Source: PALSA-600 sp037142875
GTDB taxonomy: Bacteria; Actinomycetota; Thermoleophilia; Gaiellales; Gaiellaceae
Reading direction: 5' to 3'
Assembly: GCA_037142875.1 (NCBI GenBank)
Contig: JBAWZV010000007.1
Location: 1-64,000 of the forward strand
Length of the DNA stretch: 64,000 nt
Part shown: positions 1 to 7,347 of the stretch, one piece after another
Numbering within the stretch: the stretch's first letter is position 1
Layout: every line of letters starts with the position of its first letter
Notes under the pieces: generated by a model
Told to the model about the DNA's origin: nothing
The model's database searches: none
What the model saw: only the letters and a program-made list of their open reading frames with translations
Program-made: the position numbers and the translations under genes

Positions 1-14
1 CGAGGTCGAGCTTC

Positions 15-425
15 ATGCCGCTTTGCTGGCTCGGCGAATCCGGTGAGCCTGCGACAGGAGTGGAACTAAACGGGGCACTCTCGAACCCCCTTGCAAACCA
101 TAAAGACGACCTCGGGAAGCTATCTGAGCTGCACCGAAGGCTCCTCGCCAAGTCGGCGACAGCCCCAATTGTGCCTCGACGGGTGCCACGGCGGCCGACT
201 CGGGTGCTGGAGCTCGTGACGACCGTGCTTGAGCTTGCCGGAGAGCCGATGCGCGCGTGCGAGATCCATGCCGCCGCGTCGGAACTGATCGGTGAGTCGA
301 TCGGGTGGTCGTCGGTGAAGGGAATCCTGTCTGCCTATGCGATCGGTGGTGACCGACGATTTCGGCGAATCCGGCGAGGCTGCTACGAGCTTAACCGCGG
401 ATTTCGAGGGGAATCGCATTTCTGA
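15..425 (+). CDS. Small winged-helix-like protein, possibly truncated at window edge
   Basis: The 136-residue product has an Arg-rich middle (PRRVPRRPTRVLELVTTVL) and then a segment of about 60 residues, LELAGEPMRACEIHAAASEL onward to RRGCYELNRG. That segment has the look of a small winged-helix (HARE-HTH-like) domain: helix, turn, recognition helix with SSVKGILSAYA, then a basic beta wing. Such proteins often lie in accessory regions near recombinases, but no recombinase is visible here. The reading frame is open to base 1, so the true start may lie outside the window. No enzymatic motif is seen. A role in DNA binding is an inference from fold-like pattern only. It sits upstream of the DUF262 fragment on the same strand, 105 bp away. 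Confidence 0.45.
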   Translation: MPLCWLGESGEPATGVELNGALSNPLANHKDDLGKLSELHRRLLAKSATAPIVPRRVPRRPTRVLELVTTVLELAGEPMRACEIHAAASELIGESIGWSSVKGILSAYAIGGDRRFRRIRRGCYELNRGFRGESHF

Positions 426-530
426 ACCCCACAGGACGGGCGAGCGCCAGTCTGTTCGTCGGGTTGGACTCCAGACCGCTAACAAGGGGGGCATCCGACC
501 CCTAGACTCTGGGGGCAGTCTAGGAGGTAC

Positions 531-1799
531 ATGAGCACGTTCAAGACAAATCCCTGGGACATCGATCAGCTGCTGTCGCTGATGGACAGCCGCAAGATCG
601 TGCTTCCGGAGTTCCAGCGCAGCTTTGTCTGGTCGCCGAAGGACATCGATCTGCTGATCACGTCGCTGGTTCAGGACTACCCGGCCGGAAGCCTCCTCTT
701 TCTGCGTGCGGACGGTACGAGCGAGCTCGCCTGGCGGAAGGCGGAAGGCGTGCCCGACAACGGCGAAGTGACGCCGGACTACCTCGTCCTCGACGGGCAG
801 CAGCGACTGACGAGCCTGTCGCTAGCGCTGAACGGCCGCGGTGACCACGTCTTTCTGATGGATCTTCAGCTGCTTGAGCAGGACGACCTTGAAAGCGTGA
901 TCTACCCCCTTCGGCGCAAGGACGCCGAGAAGAAGGGCCTATTCGACCGCGAGACCCAGTTCGAGAAGCACACATACCCGGTGTGGGTCGCGATGGGTGC
1001 TGATGACGGCGACTGGTGGTTCCAGGATTACGCGCAGTACCACGCTGATCGTGGCGGAGGTGATCTGCAGGAGCTCCGTGATCGTGCGAAGGAGCTACAG
1101 GCGAAGTTCGTGAAGCCGCTGAAGGACTACCGCTTCCCGGTCGTCGAACTGCCCTCGAACACGAGCCTGGATGCCGTCTGCCAGATCTTCGAGACGCTCA
1201 ACAAGACCGGGATGAAGCTGACCGTCTTCGACCTGCTGACGGCGAAGTTCTGGCCGCAGGGCATCAAGCTTCGCGAACTCCTCGAGAGTGCGCAAGACGA
1301 GTACCCGCTTCTCGGCGAGGACGAGTTCAACGTCGATGCGACCTTCTTGATGCAGGCGGTTTCGCTGCTCCGCAATGGGGTCTGCAAGCGCGGCGACCTA
1401 CTCAATCTCAGCCCAGATGGCTTCGAGGAGGACTGGTGGAATGTCTGCCGCGGCGCATCGGCGGCGTTGACCATGCTGAAGGGTGAGTGCGGCGTCCTGG
1501 GGCGGAACTGGCTGCCATACGGTGCGCTCTTCCCCTCGCTCTTCGCCCTTGCGACGAAGGTGCTCGATCTTCCGGGACCGTCGGAGGGCGCCGGCTGGGA
1601 GAAGCTCCGCCGTTGGTTCTGGTGCTGCTGTTTCAACCAGCGCTACGACGGTCCGCCGAATACGCTCAACGCAGCCGACCTCCGCTCAACGATTTACCGC
1701 GAGGGGGAACGTCCTTTGAGCCCTAGCCGACCGGCCGCGCCGAGGCGGCGAAGCGGGCAAGCGTCTCCGCCGAATGCGAGTGCCCGTCCCAGACGGTGA
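531..1799 (+). pseudogene. DUF262 (GmrSD N-terminal-like) protein, 3' truncated
   Basis: The N-terminal part is a clear DUF262 domain: PEFQRSFVWSPKDIDLLI near residue 25, YLVLDGQQRLTSL near residue 90 (the DGQQR signature of the ParB/Srx-like nuclease fold) and the downstream FETLNKTGMKLTVFDLLTA motif near residue 220. These proteins are nucleases or NTPases found in type IV restriction (GmrS/GmrD) and other defence loci. A very good Shine-Dalgarno (AGGAGGT) precedes the ATG. The homologous part runs to about base 1715 (WFWCCCFNQRYDGPPNTLNA). Beyond that the frame reads antisense into the next gene and gives low-complexity Arg/Pro residues until a chance stop at 1799. Family members normally continue for well over 100 more residues, so the gene is 3' deleted and its partner gene, if any, is gone. 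Confidence 0.75.
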
Positions 1800-2232
1800 T
1801 GGCGAGCAGCGGGCGGAGGCAGAGCGTCGAGGTGGTGCCGTGGTTGCCGGATTGGTAGACGATGCGGCGCGCGCCGACAGCGTAGATCGTCGCCTCGAAG
1901 GGATGGCTGGAGCAGGCGTCATGGGCGTAGCCGTCGGGGTCGGAGGGATCGCTGACCACCCAGCCCAACAGGTCGCCGTGGTTGCCGAAGTCGACTATGA
2001 GCCTGTCCCCGTACATGCTCGCCGATCCCGGCTCGGTCTTCCAGGTCGAAAAGATGTAGCCGGGCGGGAGGAAACCGGGCAGCCAGGTGCGGCCGAACGA
2101 GGCGACGATCCGCTGCTGCTCGGCGTGCGGGACAGGTGTCACCGACGCGCGCGCGAAGTACGACGCCGCCGCGGCGAGCGCGACGGCAACGACAACGACA
2201 ACAACCCCCGGCAGAACCCTGCGCACACCCAC
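1723..2232 (-). CDS. Hypothetical membrane-anchored extracytoplasmic protein
   Basis: The 169-residue product begins MGVRRVLPGVVVVVVAVALA, a short basic N-terminus and one hydrophobic helix (signal anchor or signal peptide). A globular part follows, with Trp/Gly-rich strands (WLPGFLPPGYIFSTW) and two cysteines (in HDACSSH and TLCLRP) that could form a disulfide outside the cell. I do not recognise the family. It reads toward the truncated DUF262 gene, and its stop codon lies almost exactly where DUF262 homology ends. The protein itself looks complete, so the deletion took DNA from the DUF262 side. Codon use is typical for the window. Confidence 0.6.
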   Translation of the reverse strand: MGVRRVLPGVVVVVVAVALAAAASYFARASVTPVPHAEQQRIVASFGRTWLPGFLPPGYIFSTWKTEPGSASMYGDRLIVDFGNHGDLLGWVVSDPSDPDGYAHDACSSHPFEATIYAVGARRIVYQSGNHGTTSTLCLRPLLAITVWDGHSHSAETLARFAASARPVG

Positions 2233-2366
2233 ATCCTACGCGAGCCGCCGGACAAGTGAACGTCATCGGCTGGAGCGGCGGCGGAGATTGCTGATCGCAC
2301 CCCTCTGCCACGAGGCCGGGTTCGGGGCCGTCTGAACCGCCGTTGCTGACATATCGCTGACACGAG

Positions 2367-2382
2367 GGGGCCGAAAGGCCCC
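2367..2382. terminator. GC hairpin downstream of tRNA-Ala
   Basis: GGGGCC, loop GAAA, GGCCCC is a perfect 6-bp stem with a GNRA-type loop. It lies about 50 nt past the 3' end of the tRNA on the minus strand. No long T-tract follows, so it is a plausible but weak terminator or processing signal. Confidence 0.4.
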
Positions 2383-2432
2383 TTCACGCTTTCCGTGGCA
2401 ACAAAAACCACTGTTGTGCAGGCCTTTCCGAA

Positions 2433-2505
2433 TGGAGCGTATCGGGATCGAACCGATGACCTCCGCCTTGCAAAGGCGGCGCTCTCCCAGCTGAGCTAAC
2501 GCCCC
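2433..2505 (-). tRNA. tRNA-Ala (anticodon TGC)
   Basis: The minus strand folds as a 73-nt cloverleaf. The acceptor GGGGCGT pairs with ACGCTCC (one G-U), the D arm is GCTC/GAGC, and the anticodon stem CCGCC/GGCGG carries the loop TTTGCAA (anticodon TGC). The T arm is ATCGG-TTCGATC-CCGAT and the discriminator base is A. G3-U70 in the acceptor is the alanine identity element. CCA is not encoded. An ACTCTA element at 2517-2522 (TAGAGT on the minus strand) is a candidate -10 about 11 nt upstream. tRNA 3' ends are common integration sites, and the deleted DUF262 region lies on that side, but I see no att duplication. Confidence 0.97.
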
Positions 2506-2544
2506 GTACGGCCTTGACTCTAGCTGGCCGAGGGAAGCGGGTGG

Positions 2545-2570
2545 GGCGTCCCTGGTCGCCCAGGGACGCC
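2545..2570 (-). terminator. Hairpin terminator after the small 2588-2833 gene
   Basis: GGCGTCCCTGG (2545-2555), loop TCGC, CCAGGGACGCC (2560-2570): a perfect 11-bp stem. It lies 18 bp past the stop of the minus-strand gene ending at 2588 and before tRNA-Ala. There is no strong U-tract, so it is an I-shaped, GC-rich terminator of the kind usual in actinobacteria. Confidence 0.55.
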
Positions 2571-2587
2571 ACCTACGCGAGGCCGGG

Positions 2588-2833
2588 TTAGGCCGCGCGC
2601 GAGAGACGCTCTTCGTGACGCGCGCGCTGAATGATCAGCTCGCGGTCGCCGAAGCGGATGGCTGCACGCACCTGGCGCTGTTCGTCCCAGAGTGTGGCGA
2701 GCTCGTCCTCGATCTGGCGGTGCTCGGCGCGGAGCTCCGGATCCTGCCCAGTGGCCGAGAGCCGCTGAAGGACGTCGAAGCGCCGGTCGGAGAGCCGGTC
2801 GATCTCATGCTTGATGGTTGTAAGCGATCGCAT
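2588..2833 (-). CDS. Small charged helical protein, DUF2630-like
   Basis: The 81-residue product is almost wholly alpha-helical and highly charged, with heptad-like spacing: MRSLTTIKHEIDRLSDRRFD, then EHRQIEDELATLWDEQRQVR. The ELxxLWDxQRQxRAA pattern resembles the small actinobacterial DUF2630 family, whose function is unknown. A GGAG sits 13 nt before the ATG. Divergent from hsp20; a TGCTAGTGT extended -10-like element on the minus strand (ACACTAGCA, 2922-2930) overlaps the hsp20 promoter region, so the two may be co-regulated. The function is unknown; a coiled-coil stress protein is only a guess from its neighbour. Confidence 0.55.
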   Translation of the reverse strand: MRSLTTIKHEIDRLSDRRFDVLQRLSATGQDPELRAEHRQIEDELATLWDEQRQVRAAIRFGDRELIIQRARHEERLSRAA

Positions 2834-2933
2834 ATCTGTCGTAACGCTCCTACCCGGAAAAGGATTCCCGCGACCACCTCGATCCGGTTGTCGTGGCGGT
2901 CGTCGCGGGTGATTGGATGAAACACTAGCACAC

Positions 2934-2962
2934 TTGATAAGGGAACACTAAGGTTTTATTCT
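2934..2962 (+). promoter_or_regulatory. Sigma-70 type promoter of hsp20, with HAIR-like operator
   Basis: TTGATA (2934-2939), 17-nt spacer, TATTCT (2957-2962): one of the best -35/-10 pairs in the window, about 60 nt before the hsp20 start. The -35 overlaps CTTGATA-N7-ACTAAGG (2933-2953), which matches 10 of 14 positions of the HspR inverted repeat HAIR (CTTGAGT-N7-ACTCAAG) but is a poor dyad. HspR is encoded at 20032. Confidence 0.6.
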
Positions 2963-3024
2963 TCCCTTACATTCAACTTGGTATTCCGCATCAACGCAGG
3001 ACGAGACGACGGGCGACAACGTTG

Positions 3025-3594
3025 ATGCGCTGGGCCCCACGCCATGAGGCGTCCGCCACGCACAACGAGCTCTCGCGGCTGATGAACGGCCGGTTTGAGG
3101 ACAACGGTCGGCAGACGCAGGCGTGGGTGCCGACGCTCGATGCGTGGGAGACCGAGACCGAGGTCGTGTACGCCTTCGACCTTCCCAGCGTCTCGCAGGA
3201 GCAGGTGTCCGTCGAGGTCGAGGACGGCGCTCTGACGGTGACCGCGCAGCGCGAGCGCAGCGCGGAGATCACGAACGAGAGCTACCACCGCGTCGAGCGC
3301 CGGTTCGGCAGCTTCGCCCGGACGGTCGCGTTGCCGCCCCGCGCTCGTTCAGGAGCGGGAGGTCAGATGTCCAGTCCCTCGCGGATGCGATCCGCGACGG
3401 CGGCCATCTCGAGCGTCGCGCCTGTGACGTCCTTCAGCAACTCGTCGGCGTCTGGCCCCTGGCCGAGCGACCACAGCTCACGGAGCAGTCCGCCCGCGTC
3501 GCGGCTCGCGAACCACTCGTTGCCGAACTCGCTGCGCAGGAACTCGCGCAGCTGCGCCTCGAACGCCCACGAGCGGAGGTACTGCGTCACGTAG
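3025..3594 (+). pseudogene. Hsp20/alpha-crystallin small heat-shock protein, 3' truncated
   Basis: The N-terminal arm (MRWAPRHEASATHNELSRLM) and most of the alpha-crystallin domain (LDAWETETEVVYAFDLPSVS, DGALTVTAQRERS, YHRVERRFGSFARTVALPP) are intact to about base 3338. The rest of the domain, including the conserved last beta strands and the C-terminal IxI tail needed for dimer and oligomer formation, is missing. The frame then runs antisense through the end of the M3-like peptidase gene until 3594. Small Hsps bind unfolding proteins and hand them to DnaK/ClpB, both encoded nearby. The product is probably non-functional or aggregation-prone. A TTG directly precedes this ATG, but ATG matches family starts. 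A strong promoter remains at 2934-2962. Confidence 0.75.
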
Positions 3595-4838
3595 AACGAG
3601 CCGTCGATGTCGTCGAGGTAGCTCTCGGCATTCGCCGGAAACTCGAGCGCCTCGCTCAGCAGTTCCGCGTACCGGCCGCGCATCGAGACCGGGTCGTCTG
3701 CCTGGAAGAACTCGATCTCGTAGAGCAGCTTCGCGCTGTAGCGGCGGATGAAGTAGAGGAGCGACACGGCACCCTCGTTCGCAAGCTTCTCTACCCGAGA
3801 GACATCGAGCCGACGGTTCAGCCACGCCGGGTCGCTCACGAGGTGCTCCATCAGCATCGCCCAGCCCTCGGTGACGGCGTTGTCGCCGAGGCGCCTGGCC
3901 TCCACCGGGAGGTCTTGGGAGGTGTGCGCGAAGTGCTCCGCATGGCCGGCCTCGTGGAAGAGCGCCTCCCAGTCGTCGCGCCCGCCGATTGGCTGGATCA
4001 CGAGCATGACCTTGCCGGGCACCTCGATCGGCGAGCAGAACGGCCGCGGGCTCTTGCCCGGGCGCTGCTCGAGATCGAGGTGGACGTTCGTCTGGGACGC
4101 CAGGTCGATCCCGAGGTCACGGAGCGTCGCCTCGAGCGCCGGGACCATCCGGTCGGAGGGATAGGCCTTGTCCCACTCCGGCGCGCGAAACAGGCGCGGC
4201 ATGTCGTACGGACGCATGTCGGCGAGGCCGATCCCGAGACGCTCGCGCATGAGCCGGTCGGCCGAGCGCTTCCAGAGGCCCTCGGTCTCGTCGAGGAGCG
4301 CGGTGCACTGCTCTGCGAGATCGTCGAGGCGGAAGCCGAACTGCTTGTGCAGCTCGTAGTAGTTCGGTGCGCCGAGCTGGGAGACCGCGTCGCGGTCGAT
4401 CCGAGCGGCGTCGAGGTAGACCGGGTTCAGCTCCTCGTCGAGGAGCCGCAGCCGCTCGGCCTCGAGCCGGGCGCGGCGGTCGCGGTCGGGCTCGTTCGAG
4501 ATGACGACACGGAGCATCCGGTAGGGGATTCGCTCGCCGTCGACGGTCGTCTCAAGCGCCGTCTCGGCGTCGGCGAGCTTCTCCTGGTGAGAGCGTGTGA
4601 GGTTGCCGAGGTAGCCGTCGCAGGCAAACCGCCACAGCTCTGTCGGCCCGGTGGAGAGGCGCTGCGCCGTCTCGATCTTCGTGAGCTCCGGGTGCCGCTC
4701 GTAGATCTGCTCGATCTCGAGGTCGGGCTTGTGGCCCGCAAGGTGGAGGTAGTACTCCTCGTCGAGCTCGGCGAGGAAGCGGTCGGCGTCGTCGCGGAAC
4801 GCATCGAGCTCGCGGTTGGTCATGGGCTCTGTGGTCAC
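3363..4838 (-). CDS. M3-like zinc oligopeptidase
   Basis: The 491-residue protein has the gluzincin signature FHEAGHAEHF with H295, E296 and H299. The third zinc ligand is probably E324 in TEGWAMLMEHL, as in M3/M2-type oligopeptidases (thimet oligopeptidase, oligoendopeptidase F, carboxypeptidase Dcp relatives). There is no signal peptide, so it is a cytoplasmic helical peptidase expected to trim short peptides. It is shorter than the usual 580-680 residues of M3 enzymes, so it is a divergent or compact subfamily. The GTG start at 4838 is 9 nt from TATCCT (minus strand), which suggests a leaderless message; ATG at 4823 is the alternative. Its 3' end abuts the truncated hsp20. Confidence 0.8.
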   Translation of the reverse strand: MTTEPMTNRELDAFRDDADRFLAELDEEYYLHLAGHKPDLEIEQIYERHPELTKIETAQRLSTGPTELWRFACDGYLGNLTRSHQEKLADAETALETTVDGERIPYRMLRVVISNEPDRDRRARLEAERLRLLDEELNPVYLDAARIDRDAVSQLGAPNYYELHKQFGFRLDDLAEQCTALLDETEGLWKRSADRLMRERLGIGLADMRPYDMPRLFRAPEWDKAYPSDRMVPALEATLRDLGIDLASQTNVHLDLEQRPGKSPRPFCSPIEVPGKVMLVIQPIGGRDDWEALFHEAGHAEHFAHTSQDLPVEARRLGDNAVTEGWAMLMEHLVSDPAWLNRRLDVSRVEKLANEGAVSLLYFIRRYSAKLLYEIEFFQADDPVSMRGRYAELLSEALEFPANAESYLDDIDGSFYVTQYLRSWAFEAQLREFLRSEFGNEWFASRDAGGLLRELWSLGQGPDADELLKDVTGATLEMAAVADRIREGLDI

Positions 4839-4846
4839 GGTGTCCG

Positions 4847-4853
4847 TAGGATA
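4847..4853. promoter_or_regulatory. Shared, near-palindromic -10 element for divergent leaderless genes
   Basis: TAGGATA reads TAGGAT on the plus strand, 8 nt before the yjbQ GTG (4861). On the minus strand it reads TATCCT, 9 nt before the peptidase GTG (4838). The two start codons are only 22 bp apart, so one AT-rich heptamer probably serves as the -10 in both directions. No Shine-Dalgarno fits either gene. Confidence 0.5.
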
Positions 4854-4860
4854 GGCGCCC

Positions 4861-5256
4861 GTGCACGAGATGACATTTCAGACCGAGCGCAAGACCCAGC
4901 TGATCGACATCACGAGCGAGGTTCGCGCAGCCGTTGCGGGCATCGAGGGCGCGGCCGTGCTCGTCTACGTCCCGCACACGACGGCCGGCATCACGATCAA
5001 CGAGAAGATCGACCCGATTCTCGTCGAGGACCTCGAGCACGCTTTCGAGCGGGTCGTCGGCGAGGACTGGGGTTGGCGCCACGACGACGCTGACGGGCCG
5101 AACGGCGCCTCACACGGCCGCGCCTCGGTTACCGGCGCGCAGGTCATCGTGCCGCTTCGTGACGGGGAGCTCGCTCTGGGCCGTTACCAGGCGATCTTCC
5201 TCTGCGAGTTCGACGGGCCGAAGCCCCGCTCGGTGTACGTCACAGTCCTTTCGTGA
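4861..5256 (+). CDS. yjbQ: YjbQ family protein (UPF0047)
   Basis: A 131-residue single-domain protein with the family's hallmarks: HTTAGITINEKIDP near residue 39, the DWGWRHDDADGPNGASH segment near residue 70, and the C-terminal GRYQAIFLCEFDGP. The conserved histidines and Asp/Glu residues form a small active site in the trimeric fold. Family members show a weak thiamin-phosphate-synthase-like activity and their true role is unsettled. GTG is used as start; ATG four codons later is possible. TAGGAT 8 nt upstream indicates a leaderless mRNA. It overlaps the next gene by GTGA, so the two are translationally coupled. Confidence 0.88.
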   Translation: MHEMTFQTERKTQLIDITSEVRAAVAGIEGAAVLVYVPHTTAGITINEKIDPILVEDLEHAFERVVGEDWGWRHDDADGPNGASHGRASVTGAQVIVPLRDGELALGRYQAIFLCEFDGPKPRSVYVTVLS

Positions 5257-5912
5257 GCGACCGCCCGCGTCCGGGCACCAACGCACTCTCCGGGCTTTGC
5301 CTGCGAACCGAGCGCCTCGAGCTCCGGGTTCCCACCGAGGACGAGTTGCCTGCCTTCGCTGCGCTCGCCGAGCTGGGCATCCACCCGCCGGAGGAGATGC
5401 CGTTTCTCGTTCCGTGGACCGACGGGGTCGGCGCGCCAGGGTTCGTCGAGGAGTTCGTCGGCTACCACTCGGGGCTGTTGCGCGACGCGCGCCCGGAGCG
5501 GTGGGGGCTCGAGTTCGGCGTCTTCGTCGACGGCGCTCCCGCGGGGTTTCAGGGGGTTCATACGCGCGAGTTCCCCACCCAGCAGATCGTGTCGACCGGC
5601 TCGTGGCTTGGCCGTCGATTCCAGCAGCGTGGCATCGGAACCGAGATGAGGGTCGCCGTCCTTGCCTTCGCGTTCGACGGGCTCGGGGCGCGGGCGGCGG
5701 AGTCCGCGGCGTTTGAGGGCAACACCTCGTCAGCACGGGTATCCGAGAAGCTCGGGTACCTCCCGACGATCGAGGTGATGGCAGCGCCGCGCGGCGTTCC
5801 GGTGCGGCAGCAGTGCTATCGGCTCGATCGCGAAGCCTGGTTGGCGCGCCCGCGGCCCGCCGTCGAGGTCGACGGGCTCGAGCCCGCGCTGCAGTTCCTT
5901 CGCCTCCGCTGA
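5253..5912 (+). CDS. GNAT family N-acetyltransferase (RimJ/RimL-like)
   Basis: The 219-residue product has the RimJ/RimL layout: LRTERLELRVPTEDELPAF at the N-terminus, a beta-strand core, then the acetyl-CoA pyrophosphate-binding loop GSWLGRRFQQRGIGTEMR near residue 115 (R/Q-x-x-G-x-G/A motif), and NTSSARVSEKLGY near residue 155, the usual N-x-x-S-x-x-x-x-x-K-x-G-Y motif. It should acetylate an amine (a ribosomal protein N-terminus or a small molecule); the substrate cannot be told from sequence. It starts at GTG inside the yjbQ stop (GTGA overlap). Confidence 0.85.
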   Translation: MSDRPRPGTNALSGLCLRTERLELRVPTEDELPAFAALAELGIHPPEEMPFLVPWTDGVGAPGFVEEFVGYHSGLLRDARPERWGLEFGVFVDGAPAGFQGVHTREFPTQQIVSTGSWLGRRFQQRGIGTEMRVAVLAFAFDGLGARAAESAAFEGNTSSARVSEKLGYLPTIEVMAAPRGVPVRQQCYRLDREAWLARPRPAVEVDGLEPALQFLRLR

Positions 5913-5969
5913 GGTCGGTCGGGAGGGAGAGTCCGCACGAGGGGTGCCGCTTTGCGTACCGTCCTACCC

Positions 5970-7343
5970 GTGGCCGCACCGCCCGTACAGCGCGACGAGG
6001 AGATTGAACTCCAGGTCGACTCTCTCGCCTTCGGCGGGAACGGTGTCGCGCGCCTGGACGGATTCGTCGTCTTCGTTCGCGCTGGTCTCCCCGGCGATCG
6101 TGTTCGCGCCCGCATCACGAAGGTGCAGCGACGCCACGCCGAGGCGATCACGACCGAGGTGCTCGAGGCAGGCCCAAGCCGCGTAGAGGCGCCGTGCACG
6201 CACTACCCGTCGTGCGGCGGCTGTCGCTTCCAGGATCTCGCCTACGAGGAGCAGCTTGCCGCGAAGCAGGCCTGGGTCGGGGACTCGCTGCGGCGCATCG
6301 CCGGCATCGCCGATCCGCCGGTCGAGCAGATCATCCCCGCCGAGGAGCGCTTTGGCTATCGCAACAAGATGGAGTACTCCTTTGCGCCCGGCCCCGACGG
6401 CCCCGTGCTCGGACTCCACCGCGCCGGCCGCTGGGACGAGGTGCTCGGCCTCGACAAGTGCTACCTGACGACCGACATCGGGAACGCCATCCGCAAGACG
6501 ATCCTCGACTGGGCAATCGAGGAGAGGCTCGCGCCGTACGACCAGGCTGCGGGCACCGGCTATCTGCGTCACCTTGTCGTGCGTGAGGGGCGCAACACCG
6601 GTCAGGTTCTCGTGCAGCTCGTCACGCACGAGCGGGAACGCTTCGAGCGGGAACGCCTGATCGAGGTGCTCACCGCTCATCCGCAGGTCAAGTCGATCCA
6701 CTGGACGGTGAACGACACCCCCTCCGAGGTCACGAACCTGCCGAGCGAGCTCATCTGGGGCGACGAGGCGATCGAGGAGGAGATCGGCGGCCTCCGCTTC
6801 CGCGTCCGCCCGAATGCCTTCCTGCAGACGAACACCCTGATGGCCGAGAAGCTCTACGCGCTCGCGCGCACCGAGGCTGCGCTCACCGGAACCGAGACGG
6901 TTTACGACCTCTACTGCGGCATCGGGACGATTGGCCTGTCGCTGGCGCGCGAGGCACTGACGGTGTGGGGCGTCGAGGTCTCGGAGGAGTCCGTTGCCTG
7001 CGCGATCGAGAACGCCGAACTGAACGCCGTCGGGAACGCCGCGTTCTTCGCCGGCAACGTTGGCCTCGTCCTCCGCGAGCTTCGTGAGCGGGCAGGAGAG
7101 CCGGATGTGGTCGTCGTCGACCCGCCGCGCGCAGGGCTCGCCGGCAAGGCGATTAAGCGGCTCGGTGAGCTCGCAGCGCCGCGCATCGTCTACGTCTCGT
7201 GCAACCCGACCACGCTCGCCGGCGATACGAAGCGGCTGATCGAGGAGTACGGCTACAGCCTCATTCGCACGACGCCGGTCGACATGTTCCCGCACACGCC
7301 GCACGTTGAGTCGGTCTCCGTGCTCGAACGCCCGCGCGACTGA
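5970..7343 (+). CDS. 23S rRNA (uracil-C5)-methyltransferase, RlmD/RumA-like
   Basis: A 457-residue protein with a TRAM RNA-binding domain (about residues 10-65, LAFGGNGVARLDGFVVFV), then the iron-sulfur cysteines CTHYPSCGGCRFQDL. A class I SAM-dependent methyltransferase domain follows, with YDLYCGIGTIGLSLA (SAM motif I), VVVDPPRAGL (motif IV) and the catalytic cysteine in VYVSCNPTTLA. These features define the RumA/TrmA family, which methylates U residues at C5 in 23S rRNA or tRNA; the Fe-S cluster favours the rRNA enzymes. I chose GTG 5970 because TACCGT lies 7 nt before it (leaderless pattern); TTG 5952 would overlap that hexamer. It ends 4 bp from the convergent membrane-protein gene. Confidence 0.9.
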   Translation: MAAPPVQRDEEIELQVDSLAFGGNGVARLDGFVVFVRAGLPGDRVRARITKVQRRHAEAITTEVLEAGPSRVEAPCTHYPSCGGCRFQDLAYEEQLAAKQAWVGDSLRRIAGIADPPVEQIIPAEERFGYRNKMEYSFAPGPDGPVLGLHRAGRWDEVLGLDKCYLTTDIGNAIRKTILDWAIEERLAPYDQAAGTGYLRHLVVREGRNTGQVLVQLVTHERERFERERLIEVLTAHPQVKSIHWTVNDTPSEVTNLPSELIWGDEAIEEEIGGLRFRVRPNAFLQTNTLMAEKLYALARTEAALTGTETVYDLYCGIGTIGLSLAREALTVWGVEVSEESVACAIENAELNAVGNAAFFAGNVGLVLRELRERAGEPDVVVVDPPRAGLAGKAIKRLGELAAPRIVYVSCNPTTLAGDTKRLIEEYGYSLIRTTPVDMFPHTPHVESVSVLERPRD

Positions 7344-7347
7344 TCAG

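Noticed and set aside
1..2505. Integrated element bounded by tRNA-Ala
   Set aside because: No integrase, no direct repeat of the tRNA 3' end, and an ordinary-looking gene lies between; the region is only scarred.
3123..5093. 656-codon plus-strand frame antisense to the M3-like peptidase
   Set aside because: It is the reverse-strand shadow of a real, motif-bearing gene; the product is Arg/Glu/Val-rich low complexity with no domain.
5964..7304. 446-codon minus-strand frame opposite the rRNA methyltransferase
   Set aside because: It has shadow composition and no motif, while the plus strand has TRAM, Fe-S and SAM motifs.
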